Assembly (NCBI GenBank): GCA_019424135.1
Contig: JAHYZZ010000011.1
Location: 5,068-57,086 of the forward strand
DNA: 52,019 nt
DNA from: Lachnospiraceae bacterium
GTDB taxonomy: Bacteria > Bacillota > Clostridia > Lachnospirales > Lachnospiraceae
Direction of reading: 5' to 3'
This document shows, piece by piece, positions 6,873-15,549 of the stretch; within the stretch, counting starts at the first letter, position 1; each line of letters starts with the position of its first letter. Made by a program: the position numbers and the translations under genes. The notes beneath the pieces are model-generated. The model was not told where the DNA came from and did not search any database. It saw nothing but the letters and a program-made list of their open reading frames with translations.

Positions 6873-7808
6873 ATGGGATTCGAACACAAATCAGTATTAT
6901 TAAATGAAACGATCAACGGATTAAACATCAAGCAGGATGGTACTTATGTAGACGGAACGCTTGGTGGAGGCGGACATGCTTATGAGATAGCAAAACGTCT
7001 CAGTGAAAAGGGGAGTATTGTAGGAATAGACCAGGATGCAGCAGCCATCGAGGCAGCCAGTATCCGCTTAAAAGACTTCGGGGAGAAAGTCACGATAGTC
7101 CGGAGCAACTATTGTGAAATGAAGTCGCGGCTCCATGAGTTGGGAATTGACAAGGTCGATGGAATCATCCTTGATCTGGGCGTATCATCTTACCAGTTAG
7201 ATACGGCAGAACGTGGATTTTCCTATCGCGAGGATGCACCTTTGGATATGCGGATGGATACACGTCAGACTATGACGGCCAGGGACATCGTCAATGACTA
7301 TAGTGAAATGGAGCTTTACCGTGTGATCCGGGACTACGGGGAGGATAAGTTCGCAAAAAACATTGCGAAACATATCGTAGCGGCTCGCGGTAAGGCACCG
7401 ATCGAGACCACAGGGCAGCTTTCTAAGATTATTCGGGAATCTATCCCGATGAAGTATCAGAAGATGTCAGGTCACCCGGCAAAACGGACGTTTCAGGCAA
7501 TTCGGATTGAGTTGAACAGAGAATTGGATGTATTAAGAGATACGCTAGATGTTATGATTGACCTTCTGAAACCGGAAGGAAGACTGTGTATTATTACCTT
7601 CCATTCACTGGAGGACCGAATTGTCAAAAGTGCGTTTCGAAAGAATGAAAATCCTTGCACATGCCCGCCGGATTTTCCGGTATGTGTTTGTGGTAAGGTA
7701 TCAAAAGGGAAAGTGATCACAAAAAAGCCGATCCTTCCCAGTAAAGAAGAGCAGGAGTATAACAGCCGTTCAAAGAGTGCAAAGCTTAGAATTTTTGAAC
7801 GGTCATAG
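6873..7808 (+). CDS. rsmH: 16S rRNA (cytosine-1402-N4) methyltransferase RsmH
   Basis: This 311-residue SAM-dependent methyltransferase (MraW family) modifies C1402 of 16S rRNA. The SAM-binding DGTLGGGGHA loop is near residues 28-37, GIDQD follows at about 49-53, and DGIILDLGVSS near 94-104 is the next signature. The C-terminal part has ITFHSLEDRIVK and RSKSAKLRIFER, both conserved. GAGGGAGAAGAT precedes the ATG. It is the second gene of the dcw operon, as in most bacteria. Confidence 0.97.
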   Translation: MGFEHKSVLLNETINGLNIKQDGTYVDGTLGGGGHAYEIAKRLSEKGSIVGIDQDAAAIEAASIRLKDFGEKVTIVRSNYCEMKSRLHELGIDKVDGIILDLGVSSYQLDTAERGFSYREDAPLDMRMDTRQTMTARDIVNDYSEMELYRVIRDYGEDKFAKNIAKHIVAARGKAPIETTGQLSKIIRESIPMKYQKMSGHPAKRTFQAIRIELNRELDVLRDTLDVMIDLLKPEGRLCIITFHSLEDRIVKSAFRKNENPCTCPPDFPVCVCGKVSKGKVITKKPILPSKEEQEYNSRSKSAKLRIFERS

Positions 7809-7837
7809 AAGTGAATTTTTGAAAGGGGCGCGTTTTT

Positions 7838-8392
7838 ATGGCAGCAAGGCGGTCATATAGCAGAGCAAATTCCAGATATACACAAACAGCGGATACAGGC
7901 AGAAGCACGTCCGGAATGTACGTGTACGGAAATACTGTGGCAAAACCAGCATATGAACCAGACCATAGAAGAGTGCGTCCGGAAAAACCGAAACGAAAAG
8001 CAAGCAGCCAGGTGCGCAGGAACCGAAGACAGGCTATGCATATGAACCCGGCCTATGTGATATTTTTGGCTGTAGCGGCTATTGCGGCATTGGTAATCTG
8101 TATCAATTATATCCAGCTGCAGTCAGCGATTACGGAGCATTCCAAAACAATCACGAACATGCAGGAGGAGCTTGCGGACCTAAAAGAAGAAAACACTACC
8201 AGGGAAAATGCAGTTCTTGACTCTGTCAATTTAGATGAGATCCGGGAACGGGCACAAAATGAACTGGGAATGGTGTATGCTTCACAGGATCAGATTGTAA
8301 ACTATGAAGACCCTGCAACGGACTATGTGAAACAGTACGAAGATATTCCCAAAAGCGGAGTACTGGCACAGTCAGAAAATAATGCAGGATAG
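7838..8392 (+). CDS. ftsL: FtsL-like cell division protein
   Basis: This 184-residue protein has a long basic cytoplasmic N-terminus (1-70), one membrane segment (about 72-91) and a short extracytoplasmic coiled coil (about 93-120, leucine/glutamate rich). This is the layout of FtsL/DivIC bitopic proteins. Sequence conservation in FtsL is low, so the name rests on this architecture and the position between rsmH and the PBP gene. FtsL would join DivIB and DivIC in the divisome complex that activates SEDS/PBP synthesis. GAAAGGGGCG lies upstream of the ATG. Confidence 0.82.
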   Translation: MAARRSYSRANSRYTQTADTGRSTSGMYVYGNTVAKPAYEPDHRRVRPEKPKRKASSQVRRNRRQAMHMNPAYVIFLAVAAIAALVICINYIQLQSAITEHSKTITNMQEELADLKEENTTRENAVLDSVNLDEIRERAQNELGMVYASQDQIVNYEDPATDYVKQYEDIPKSGVLAQSENNAG

Positions 8393-8400
8393 GTGAAACT

Positions 8401-10248
8401 ATGGCGAGAAAAACAAAAAGTTTCTTTCGAAAGAAATTTTCCAAGAATATGCAAAAAAAGCTAGTAATGCTCTTTGTGGCAATCATACTAGCTTTTGTTT
8501 TCTTAGTTGGAAGAATTACATATATCAATGCTGCAAACGGTGAGGATTATACCAGGATTGTGTTAGACCAGCAGCAGTATGACAGCAGAACAATTCCTTT
8601 TAAAAGGGGAGATATTGTAGACAGAAATGGAACGAAAATGGCTACCAGTGAACGGGTCTATAACGTGATTCTGGATGTGAAAGTACTAACCAGTGATGAA
8701 GACTGTATCGAACCTACGATCAAGGTGCTCAAGGATTGCTTTGGGATTGAGGAAGACCAGGTAAGAACGCTGATCGAAGACAGTCCGTCTAGCCGTTACA
8801 ATATTCTTCAAAAAGGCGTAGATTATGAGAAATACAAAGAATTTAAGGCCATTGATGAAGATGATAAAAATTATCCCAATGTGGCAGGTATCTGGCTGGA
8901 AGAGGATTATGTGCGGACTTACCCATATAATACACTGGCCAGCGATGTGATTGGATTTACTGTAGATGGTAATGTGGGAAGCAATGGGATTGAGGCTTCC
9001 TATAATAATATTTTAAATGGAACCGATGGCAGAGAATATGGATATCTGGATGAAAATTCCACGGTGGAGCAGACGGTAAAGGAGGCTGTAAACGGGGATA
9101 CGGTTGTCTCTACGATTGATCTTCAGGTGCAGAGTATCGTAGAAAAGCATATCCTGGAATTTAACGAGCAGCACAAAAATGAAGCATCTGCCGGAGAGGG
9201 CAGCAAAAATACGGCGGTGATCGTCATGGATCCACAAAATGGAGAGATTCTGGCGGAAGCGTCCTATCCCAATTATGATTTGAATCAGCCCAGAGATCTG
9301 ACAAAGTACTATTCTCAGGAAGCAATCGATGCCATGACAGATGAAGAACAGCTGGAGGCTTTGAATTCTTTGTGGAATAATTTCTGTGTCAGCGATACCT
9401 ATGAGCCGGGTTCTACATTTAAACCGTTTACGATCGCTGCAGGCCTTGAGACAGGTGTTTTGACAGGAGATGAGACCTATTACTGCGGCGGAATGCTGCA
9501 TGTGGGTGATCACGATATTCACTGCAGTAATCGTGACGGCCATGGGACCCAGACATTGAAGCAGGCATTGGAAAATTCCTGTAATGTGGCGCTGATGGAG
9601 ATTGGCGAAGCACTTGGGTCGGAAGAATTCTGCCGGTATCAGGAATTGTTTGGCTTTGGAGAGTATACAGGCATCGATCTTCCAGGAGAAGCCGAAACGG
9701 CAGGACTTTTGTATACTCCGGATAATATGGATCCGGCCAGTCTGGCAACGAATGCGTTTGGACAGAACTTTAATGTAACCATGACACAGCTTGCGGCATC
9801 TTTTTGTTCCCTGGTTAACGGAGGAAATTATTATGAGCCCCACGTAGTAAAACAGATCCAGGATGAAAATGGAAACGTGACTGAGAACATGGATCCGGTG
9901 CTTTTGAAAAAGACGATTTCTGAGGAAACCAGCCAGATCCTGAAAGACTATATGCTTGGTGTTGTAGAGGAAGGAACCGGAGCTTCCGCAGCAGTTGAAG
10001 GATATGATGTGGGAGGAAAGACTGGAACGGCAGAAAAGCTTCCCCGTGGCAATGGCAAGTACCTGGTATCTTTTATTGGATATGCACCGCAGGAAAATCC
10101 GGAAGTTGTAGTATATGTAGTAGTAGATGAGCCGAATGTGGCTGCACAGGCATCCAGTTCTTATGCCACAGAGCTTGCTTCTTCTATTATGAGTGAGATT
10201 TTTCCTTATCTTGGGATTAGTAAAACGGCCGAGACAACACAGAATTAG
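8401..10248 (+). CDS. Class B penicillin-binding protein (FtsI/SpoVD type), first copy
   Basis: This 615-residue transpeptidase has a short cytoplasmic tail, one membrane anchor (about 20-40), a PBP dimerisation/pedestal region, and a transpeptidase domain with all three motifs: STFK at 338-341 (catalytic Ser338), SCN at 393-395, and KTGT at 540-543. It would cross-link septal or spore peptidoglycan together with a SEDS partner. It lacks C-terminal PASTA domains. It starts 9 bases after the ftsL stop, with GGTGAAACT before the ATG. A near neighbour at 10310 is a second class B PBP; one is likely FtsI/PBP2B and the other SpoVD. Confidence 0.93.
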   Translation: MARKTKSFFRKKFSKNMQKKLVMLFVAIILAFVFLVGRITYINAANGEDYTRIVLDQQQYDSRTIPFKRGDIVDRNGTKMATSERVYNVILDVKVLTSDEDCIEPTIKVLKDCFGIEEDQVRTLIEDSPSSRYNILQKGVDYEKYKEFKAIDEDDKNYPNVAGIWLEEDYVRTYPYNTLASDVIGFTVDGNVGSNGIEASYNNILNGTDGREYGYLDENSTVEQTVKEAVNGDTVVSTIDLQVQSIVEKHILEFNEQHKNEASAGEGSKNTAVIVMDPQNGEILAEASYPNYDLNQPRDLTKYYSQEAIDAMTDEEQLEALNSLWNNFCVSDTYEPGSTFKPFTIAAGLETGVLTGDETYYCGGMLHVGDHDIHCSNRDGHGTQTLKQALENSCNVALMEIGEALGSEEFCRYQELFGFGEYTGIDLPGEAETAGLLYTPDNMDPASLATNAFGQNFNVTMTQLAASFCSLVNGGNYYEPHVVKQIQDENGNVTENMDPVLLKKTISEETSQILKDYMLGVVEEGTGASAAVEGYDVGGKTGTAEKLPRGNGKYLVSFIGYAPQENPEVVVYVVVDEPNVAAQASSSYATELASSIMSEIFPYLGISKTAETTQN

Positions 10249-10251
10249 CTG

Positions 10252-10307
10252 AATAACCTTGTAAAAGCAGTAATAAATTATAAAAAGGCTTTTACGAGGT
10301 TATTTTT
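10252..10307 (+). promoter_or_regulatory. Hairpin between the two PBP genes that buries the downstream ribosome site
   Basis: A 17-base arm (10252-10268, AATAACCTTGTAAAAGC) pairs with 10288-10304 along its whole length, with one G-U pair. The 3' arm runs into a T-run (10303-10307) and contains the only ribosome-site-like GAGG (10296-10299) for the PBP start at 10310. It can act as a terminator/attenuator and also hide the ribosome site. Confidence 0.75.
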
Positions 10308-10309
10308 CT

Positions 10310-12034
10310 ATGAAAAATAAAACTTACAATAAGCGGAAAATTCTGGTTGTTTTCTCCTGCGCAGTACTGATTATGACGGGGCTGATTGGAAGGCTTTTCT
10401 ATTTGATGGTCTATGAGGCGGATTACTATCAGAAACAGGCAGAGGAGCTGCATGAAAGGGAACGGGAAATCAAAGCGGCCCGAGGAGAGATTCTGGATGT
10501 AAACGGAACGGTACTTGCCACGAATCGAACAGTTTGTACGATTTCGGTGATTCACAGTCAGGTGACAGAGCCGGAAAAAGTGATCCAGAAGCTTTCCGGG
10601 CTTTTGGAACTGGATGAATCCAGTGTCAGGGAAAAGGTTGAGAAAGTGTCCTCTATGGAGCGGATTAAGACAAATGTAGACAAAGCCACGGGCGATCGGA
10701 TTCGAAATCTTGGGCTTGCCGGAGTGAAGGTAGATGAAGACTATAAAAGATATTATCCATACAACGAGCTGGCTTCCAAAGTCCTGGGCTTTACGGGCGG
10801 AGATAACCAGGGCATCATCGGTCTGGAAGTGATGTATGAAGAGTATTTAAAAGGGGTAAACGGGAGAATCCTTACAACTACAGATGCACGTGGAATTGAG
10901 CTGCCCCAGGTGGCAGAAGACCGGGTGGAGCCAGTGCCTGGATATACGCTTCAGATCAGTTTGGATTATAATATCCAGACCTATGCCCAGCAAATGGCGG
11001 AAAAGGTTATGGAAGAAAAACAGGCAGAAAAGGTTGCAATTTTGATGATGAATCCGAAAAACGGAGAGATCGTTGCGATGGTCAATGTGCCTGAATTTAA
11101 TCTGAACGATCCGTTTACGCTGAACACAGCAGATGGAGGCGCCGGGTTAAGTGAGGAAGAAAAACAAGAAGCGCTGAATCAGATGTGGCGAAATGGAAGT
11201 ATCAATGATACTTATGAGCCTGGATCCACGTTTAAGATTATCACGGCCTCGGCCTGCCTGGAAGAAGGGGTAGTGGAACTGGATGATACGTTTCAGTGTC
11301 CTGGATACCGGATTGTAGAAGACCGTAAAATCCGCTGCCATAAGGTGGGAGGCCATGGGGCTGAGACCTTTGTAGAAGGAATCCAGAATTCCTGCAATCC
11401 GGTTTTTATTGATATTGGCTTAAGACTTGGAGCGGACCGGTTTTTTGATTATTTTCAGCAGTTTGGCCTGATGGAACAGACCGGCGTAGATCTTCCCGGG
11501 GAGGCAGGAACCATCATGCATAAAAAGGATGCGGTAGGCCTGGTGGAGCTTGCAACCATGAGTTTTGGGCAGTCATTCCAGATTACTCCGATCCAGCTTG
11601 CCGCTACAGTCAGCTCTTTGATCAATGGGGGAGAACGAATAACGCCTCATCTAGGTGTACGGATTCTGGATGAGGAAGGAAAGAAATTAGAAGAACTGGA
11701 CTATGAAACGAAGGGCCGGATTGTATCCGAGAAAACATCGGACACAATTCGTTCTCTTCTGGAAGGAGTTGTGTCAGAGGGATCTGGGAAAAATGCATAT
11801 GTGGAGGGATATCGGATTGGTGGTAAAACAGCCACGTCCCAGACACTTCCAAGAAGTGCGAATAAATACATTTCTTCTTTTGTTGGATTTGCCCCGGCAG
11901 AAGATCCGCAGATCCTGGCTATGTGTGTAATTTATGACCCTCAGGGTATTTACTATGGAGGTACCATTGCCGCACCGGTAATCGGAGATATTTTCAAAAA
12001 TATATTACCCTATCTTGGCATTGAAAAAGAGTAG
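10310..12034 (+). CDS. Class B penicillin-binding protein, second copy, with KTA in place of KTG
   Basis: This 574-residue protein has an N-terminal membrane anchor (about 9-30), a PBP dimerisation region and a transpeptidase domain. STFK is at 306-309 (Ser306) and SCN at 361-363. The third motif reads KTAT (506-509), where class B PBPs normally have KTG. The first PBP keeps KTGT at the same place. The fold around it is intact (GGKTATSQTLPR compared with GGKTGTAEKLPR), so this is a substitution rather than a degraded gene; activity or beta-lactam affinity may be altered. It is a SpoVD or FtsI homologue without PASTA domains. Its ribosome site is inside the hairpin at 10252-10307, so expression is probably controlled separately from the first PBP. 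Confidence 0.92.
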   Translation: MKNKTYNKRKILVVFSCAVLIMTGLIGRLFYLMVYEADYYQKQAEELHEREREIKAARGEILDVNGTVLATNRTVCTISVIHSQVTEPEKVIQKLSGLLELDESSVREKVEKVSSMERIKTNVDKATGDRIRNLGLAGVKVDEDYKRYYPYNELASKVLGFTGGDNQGIIGLEVMYEEYLKGVNGRILTTTDARGIELPQVAEDRVEPVPGYTLQISLDYNIQTYAQQMAEKVMEEKQAEKVAILMMNPKNGEIVAMVNVPEFNLNDPFTLNTADGGAGLSEEEKQEALNQMWRNGSINDTYEPGSTFKIITASACLEEGVVELDDTFQCPGYRIVEDRKIRCHKVGGHGAETFVEGIQNSCNPVFIDIGLRLGADRFFDYFQQFGLMEQTGVDLPGEAGTIMHKKDAVGLVELATMSFGQSFQITPIQLAATVSSLINGGERITPHLGVRILDEEGKKLEELDYETKGRIVSEKTSDTIRSLLEGVVSEGSGKNAYVEGYRIGGKTATSQTLPRSANKYISSFVGFAPAEDPQILAMCVIYDPQGIYYGGTIAAPVIGDIFKNILPYLGIEKE

Positions 12035-12096
12035 AAAATGAAGTATACTATGTAAGGTTAAAAAGAGAATTAACGGAAAAGATAAAGAGGTGGATT

Positions 12097-13053
12097 ATGG
12101 ATTATACTGTATTTGTTCCGGTGCTGGTTTCCTTTGTCCTGAGTGTGGTGATGGGCCCGGTGATTATCCCGATACTGAGAAAACTGAAGATGGGGCAGAC
12201 TGAGCGTGTAGACGGTGTGCAGTCGCATTTGAAAAAGGCAGGAACACCAACTATGGGAGGCGTGATCATTCTGCTTGCAGTAGTGATCACATCCGTATTT
12301 TATATTCCAGGTCATCCTAAAATAATACCAATCCTGTTTTTGACTCTTGGATTTGGGCTGATTGGTTTTCTGGATGATTATCTGAAAGTCGTAATGAAGA
12401 GGTCTGACGGTCTTTATCCAAAGCAGAAGATGGCTTTACAGATTGTGGTGACTGCAGTTTTTGCTTTCTATCTGGTGAAATTTACGGACGTTTCTTTAGC
12501 AATGCTGATTCCGTTTTCCGGAGGGCAGTATTTAAATATCGGATGGCTTGCGATTCCACTGTTGTTTTTTGCAGTCATCGGTACGGTAAATGGAGTTAAT
12601 TTTACGGACGGACTGGACGGATTGGCATCAAGCGTGACAGTGCTCGTGGCCACGTTCTTTACGGTGGTGGCTTTAGGAACAGAAAGTGGCATCTCTCCAG
12701 TTACCTGTGCGGTGGTAGGAGCACTTCTGGGCTTCCTTTTATTTAATGTTTATCCGGCCAGTGTATTTATGGGAGATACCGGATCTTTGGCCCTTGGTGG
12801 TTTTGTGGCATCCACTGCATATATGCTGCAGATGCCTATCTTTATTATTATCGTAGGGTTGGTTTATCTGGTAGAAGTATTGTCTGTTATCATTCAAGTC
12901 ACATATTTTAAGAAAACCGGCGGAAAAAGGATTTTTAAAATGGCGCCGATACATCATCATTTTGAACTGTGCGGATGGTCAGAGACAAGAGTGGTGGCAG
13001 TTTTTTCGATTATTACTGCGATCTTGTGCCTGATTGCACTGATGGCAATGTAG
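12097..13053 (+). CDS. mraY: Phospho-N-acetylmuramoyl-pentapeptide transferase MraY
   Basis: This 318-residue polytopic enzyme makes lipid I by transferring phospho-MurNAc-pentapeptide from UDP to undecaprenyl phosphate. Family signatures are GTPTMGGV near 49-56, the Asp pair in GFLDDYLK, NGVNFTDGLDGLA, and the terminal PIHHHFE loop. About ten membrane segments are visible. AAAGAGGTGG precedes the ATG. The gene follows the second PBP directly: murE and murF, common at this position, are absent. murD follows after 13 bases. Confidence 0.97.
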   Translation: MDYTVFVPVLVSFVLSVVMGPVIIPILRKLKMGQTERVDGVQSHLKKAGTPTMGGVIILLAVVITSVFYIPGHPKIIPILFLTLGFGLIGFLDDYLKVVMKRSDGLYPKQKMALQIVVTAVFAFYLVKFTDVSLAMLIPFSGGQYLNIGWLAIPLLFFAVIGTVNGVNFTDGLDGLASSVTVLVATFFTVVALGTESGISPVTCAVVGALLGFLLFNVYPASVFMGDTGSLALGGFVASTAYMLQMPIFIIIVGLVYLVEVLSVIIQVTYFKKTGGKRIFKMAPIHHHFELCGWSETRVVAVFSIITAILCLIALMAM

Positions 13054-13066
13054 GAGGAAGAAATCA

Positions 13067-14422
13067 ATGGAAGTAAAAGGGAAAAAGGTGCTGGTATTCG
13101 GAGCAGGGATCAGCGGCGCCGGTGCAGCAAAACTTCTGGAAAAGCATCAGGCAGAGGTCATACTGTACGATGGAAATCAGAAGCTGGACAAAGAGGAACT
13201 GAAAAAACAGCTGGGAGAGGAAAGTCCTATTAAGGTGTTGCTTGGCAATCTTCCGGGAGAAGTGGAAAAAACGTTGGATATGGCAGTGTTAAGCCCTGGT
13301 ATTCCTACGGATTTACCGTTGGTTGAACGTATGAGATCTCAAGGGGTATCCATCATCGGGGAGATTGAACTGGCCTATCAGTTTGGAAAGGGTGACGTAC
13401 TTGCGATCACTGGAACGAATGGGAAGACAACGACCACATCTCTTCTTGGCGAGATCATGAAGAAGGCAAGAAGTGAGGTATATGTGGTGGGGAATATCGG
13501 TAATCCTTATACATCTGTGGCAGGACAGATGACAGAGCAGGCGGTTACGGTAGCGGAAGTTTCCAGTTTTCAACTGGAAACTATCGACATGTTTCGCCCG
13601 AAGGTAAGCGCTATTTTAAATATTACGCCTGATCATCTGAACCGTCACCATACGATGGAGGCATATATTCAGGCAAAGGAAAATATTGCCAGAAACCAGA
13701 AGGAAGAAGATTACTGTATTTTAAATTATGAAGATGAGCTGACCCGGGAATTTGGAAAGAATGTGAAAGCGAAGGTTCTATATTTCAGCAGTCAGCGTAA
13801 ACTAGAAGAAGGAATCTATCTTGAGGATGGAAAGATTGTATGCAGCCTGGGAGGAAAAAAGGAAGAAATCTGTCATACCGATGAACTGCAGATTCTGGGG
13901 ACCCATAACCATGAAAATGTGATGGCAGCAGCAGGCATGGCATACGCATATGGAGTACCTGTGGATACGATCCGCAGGAGTGTGAAGGAATTTGGGGGCG
14001 TAGAGCATAGGATCGAGTATGTTGCCCAGAAAAACGGCGTCGTCTACTATAATGACTCTAAAGGAACCAATCCGGATGCGGCGATCAAAGGGATCCAGGC
14101 CATGAAGCGTCCAACGGTCTTGATTGGAGGCGGATATGACAAGGATTCAGAATACACAGAGTGGATAAACAGCTTCGATGGCAAAGTAAAAAAGTTGATC
14201 TTGCTGGGTGAAACCCGGGAGAAAATTGCAAGAGATGCTGAAAAATGTGGATTTCAGGACTATCTGTTTGCGGACAGTTTTGAAGAAGCTGTGAAAATGG
14301 CTGTGGAACAGGCGGTTCCAGGAGATGCAGTTTTGCTCTCGCCTGCCTGCGCGAGCTGGGATATGTTTCCAAGTTATGAGGTACGAGGTGATAAATTTAA
14401 AGAGATCGTAAATTCCTTGTAA
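13067..14422 (+). CDS. murD: UDP-N-acetylmuramoyl-L-alanine:D-glutamate ligase MurD
   Basis: This 451-residue cytoplasmic ligase adds D-Glu to UDP-MurNAc-L-Ala. It has an N-terminal Rossmann-like UDP-binding domain (KVLVFGAGISGAGAA), the ATP loop GTNGKTTTT at 116-124, the central Mur ligase domain with NITPDHLNRH, and the C-terminal domain with VVYYNDSKGTNPDA and LLSPACASWDMF. Length is standard. AGGAGGAAGAAATCA precedes the ATG, and the next gene begins 13 bases after its stop. Confidence 0.97.
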   Translation: MEVKGKKVLVFGAGISGAGAAKLLEKHQAEVILYDGNQKLDKEELKKQLGEESPIKVLLGNLPGEVEKTLDMAVLSPGIPTDLPLVERMRSQGVSIIGEIELAYQFGKGDVLAITGTNGKTTTTSLLGEIMKKARSEVYVVGNIGNPYTSVAGQMTEQAVTVAEVSSFQLETIDMFRPKVSAILNITPDHLNRHHTMEAYIQAKENIARNQKEEDYCILNYEDELTREFGKNVKAKVLYFSSQRKLEEGIYLEDGKIVCSLGGKKEEICHTDELQILGTHNHENVMAAAGMAYAYGVPVDTIRRSVKEFGGVEHRIEYVAQKNGVVYYNDSKGTNPDAAIKGIQAMKRPTVLIGGGYDKDSEYTEWINSFDGKVKKLILLGETREKIARDAEKCGFQDYLFADSFEEAVKMAVEQAVPGDAVLLSPACASWDMFPSYEVRGDKFKEIVNSL

Positions 14423-14435
14423 GGAGAAGCATAGA

Positions 14436-15518
14436 TTGAGTGAGCCCGGAAAAAGAAATTATGATATGACGATGATGACAGCATTGTTTCTGCTAGTTCT
14501 TTTTGGGCTGGTTATTTTATACAGTACCAGCGCCTATAATGGTGAAGTAAAGTTTCAGGATGCTTTTTATTATCTGAAAAAGCAATTATTTGCCACGGCT
14601 CTTGGAATTGCCGGAATGTATGCGGCGGCTCGGATTGACTATCATTTGTGGCGTCATGGGGCGGTGGCAGGATATCTGGCGGCGGTTCTTTTGTCAGTGG
14701 CGGTATTGTTTGTAGGAGATGAATATAACGGGTCCAAAAGATGGTTGTCTTTGGGCCCGTTTTCTTTTCAGCCTTCGGAATTTGCCAAGGTGGCTGTGAT
14801 TCTTTTTCTTGCACATGTGATCACAAAAAATATTCAAAATATGGGGAAGATGCGTACGCTTTTGAAGATTATGGCAATGATCCTTCCCATCGTCGCTTTG
14901 GTCGGAGCAAGCAACTTAAGTACTGCGATTATCATTCTGGGAATTGCAGTCGTTCTTGTATTTGTTGCCAGTCCCAAGTATGGGCAGTTTTTGGTCATGG
15001 GTATTCTGGGAATCGGATTTATGGCCGTATTTCTTGCATTGGAAAGCTATCGTCTGGAGCGTATCGCTATCTGGAGAAATCCAGAAAACTATGAAAAAGG
15101 TTACCAGACACTGCAGGGCCTTTATGCCATTGGATCAGGAGGGCTGTTTGGAAGAGGACTTGGCGAGAGCGTACAAAAGCTTGGGTTTGTGCCGGAGGCT
15201 CAAAACGATATGATTTTTTCTATTATCTGTGAAGAATTGGGACTTTTTGGCGCCGGAATCATCCTTCTTTTATTTTTAATTCTGATTTGGCGATTCTATG
15301 TAATTGCATCCCGGGCAGACGATCTGTTTGGCGCCTTGATTGCAGCAGGCGCCATGGCACATATGATGATTCAGGTGATCTTAAATATATCGGTGGTGAC
15401 CAACACGATCCCCAATACAGGAATCACCCTTCCTTTTGTCAGCTATGGAGGGACGTCGGTGGTATTTCTGCTGCTAGAAATGGGGCTTGTATTCAGTGTA
15501 TCATCTTTGGTAAAATAA
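14436..15518 (+). CDS. ftsW: SEDS-family glycosyltransferase FtsW (dcw-cluster copy)
   Basis: This 360-residue membrane protein belongs to the SEDS family and is positioned as ftsW in dcw clusters. LYSTSAYN, the RWLSLGPFSFQPSEFAKVAVILF loop, NDMIFSIICEELG and LPFVSYGGTS are present. It would polymerise lipid II at the septum with a class B PBP. The start is TTG at 14436: AAGGAG lies 9 bases upstream and no ATG fits. It is a paralogue of the gene at 3705, shorter at both ends. The next gene is divIB; murG, which usually lies between ftsW and divIB, is missing. Confidence 0.94.
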   Translation: MSEPGKRNYDMTMMTALFLLVLFGLVILYSTSAYNGEVKFQDAFYYLKKQLFATALGIAGMYAAARIDYHLWRHGAVAGYLAAVLLSVAVLFVGDEYNGSKRWLSLGPFSFQPSEFAKVAVILFLAHVITKNIQNMGKMRTLLKIMAMILPIVALVGASNLSTAIIILGIAVVLVFVASPKYGQFLVMGILGIGFMAVFLALESYRLERIAIWRNPENYEKGYQTLQGLYAIGSGGLFGRGLGESVQKLGFVPEAQNDMIFSIICEELGLFGAGIILLLFLILIWRFYVIASRADDLFGALIAAGAMAHMMIQVILNISVVTNTIPNTGITLPFVSYGGTSVVFLLLEMGLVFSVSSLVK

Positions 15519-15549
15519 AAAAAACAAAGGGTAAGGGGAGTATATACAT

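Noticed and set aside
9013..9843. Long minus-strand frame (276 codons) opposite the first PBP gene
   Set aside because: It is antisense to a clear PBP, is Cys/His/Ile-rich as mirror frames of this genome are, has no ribosome site and matches no family.
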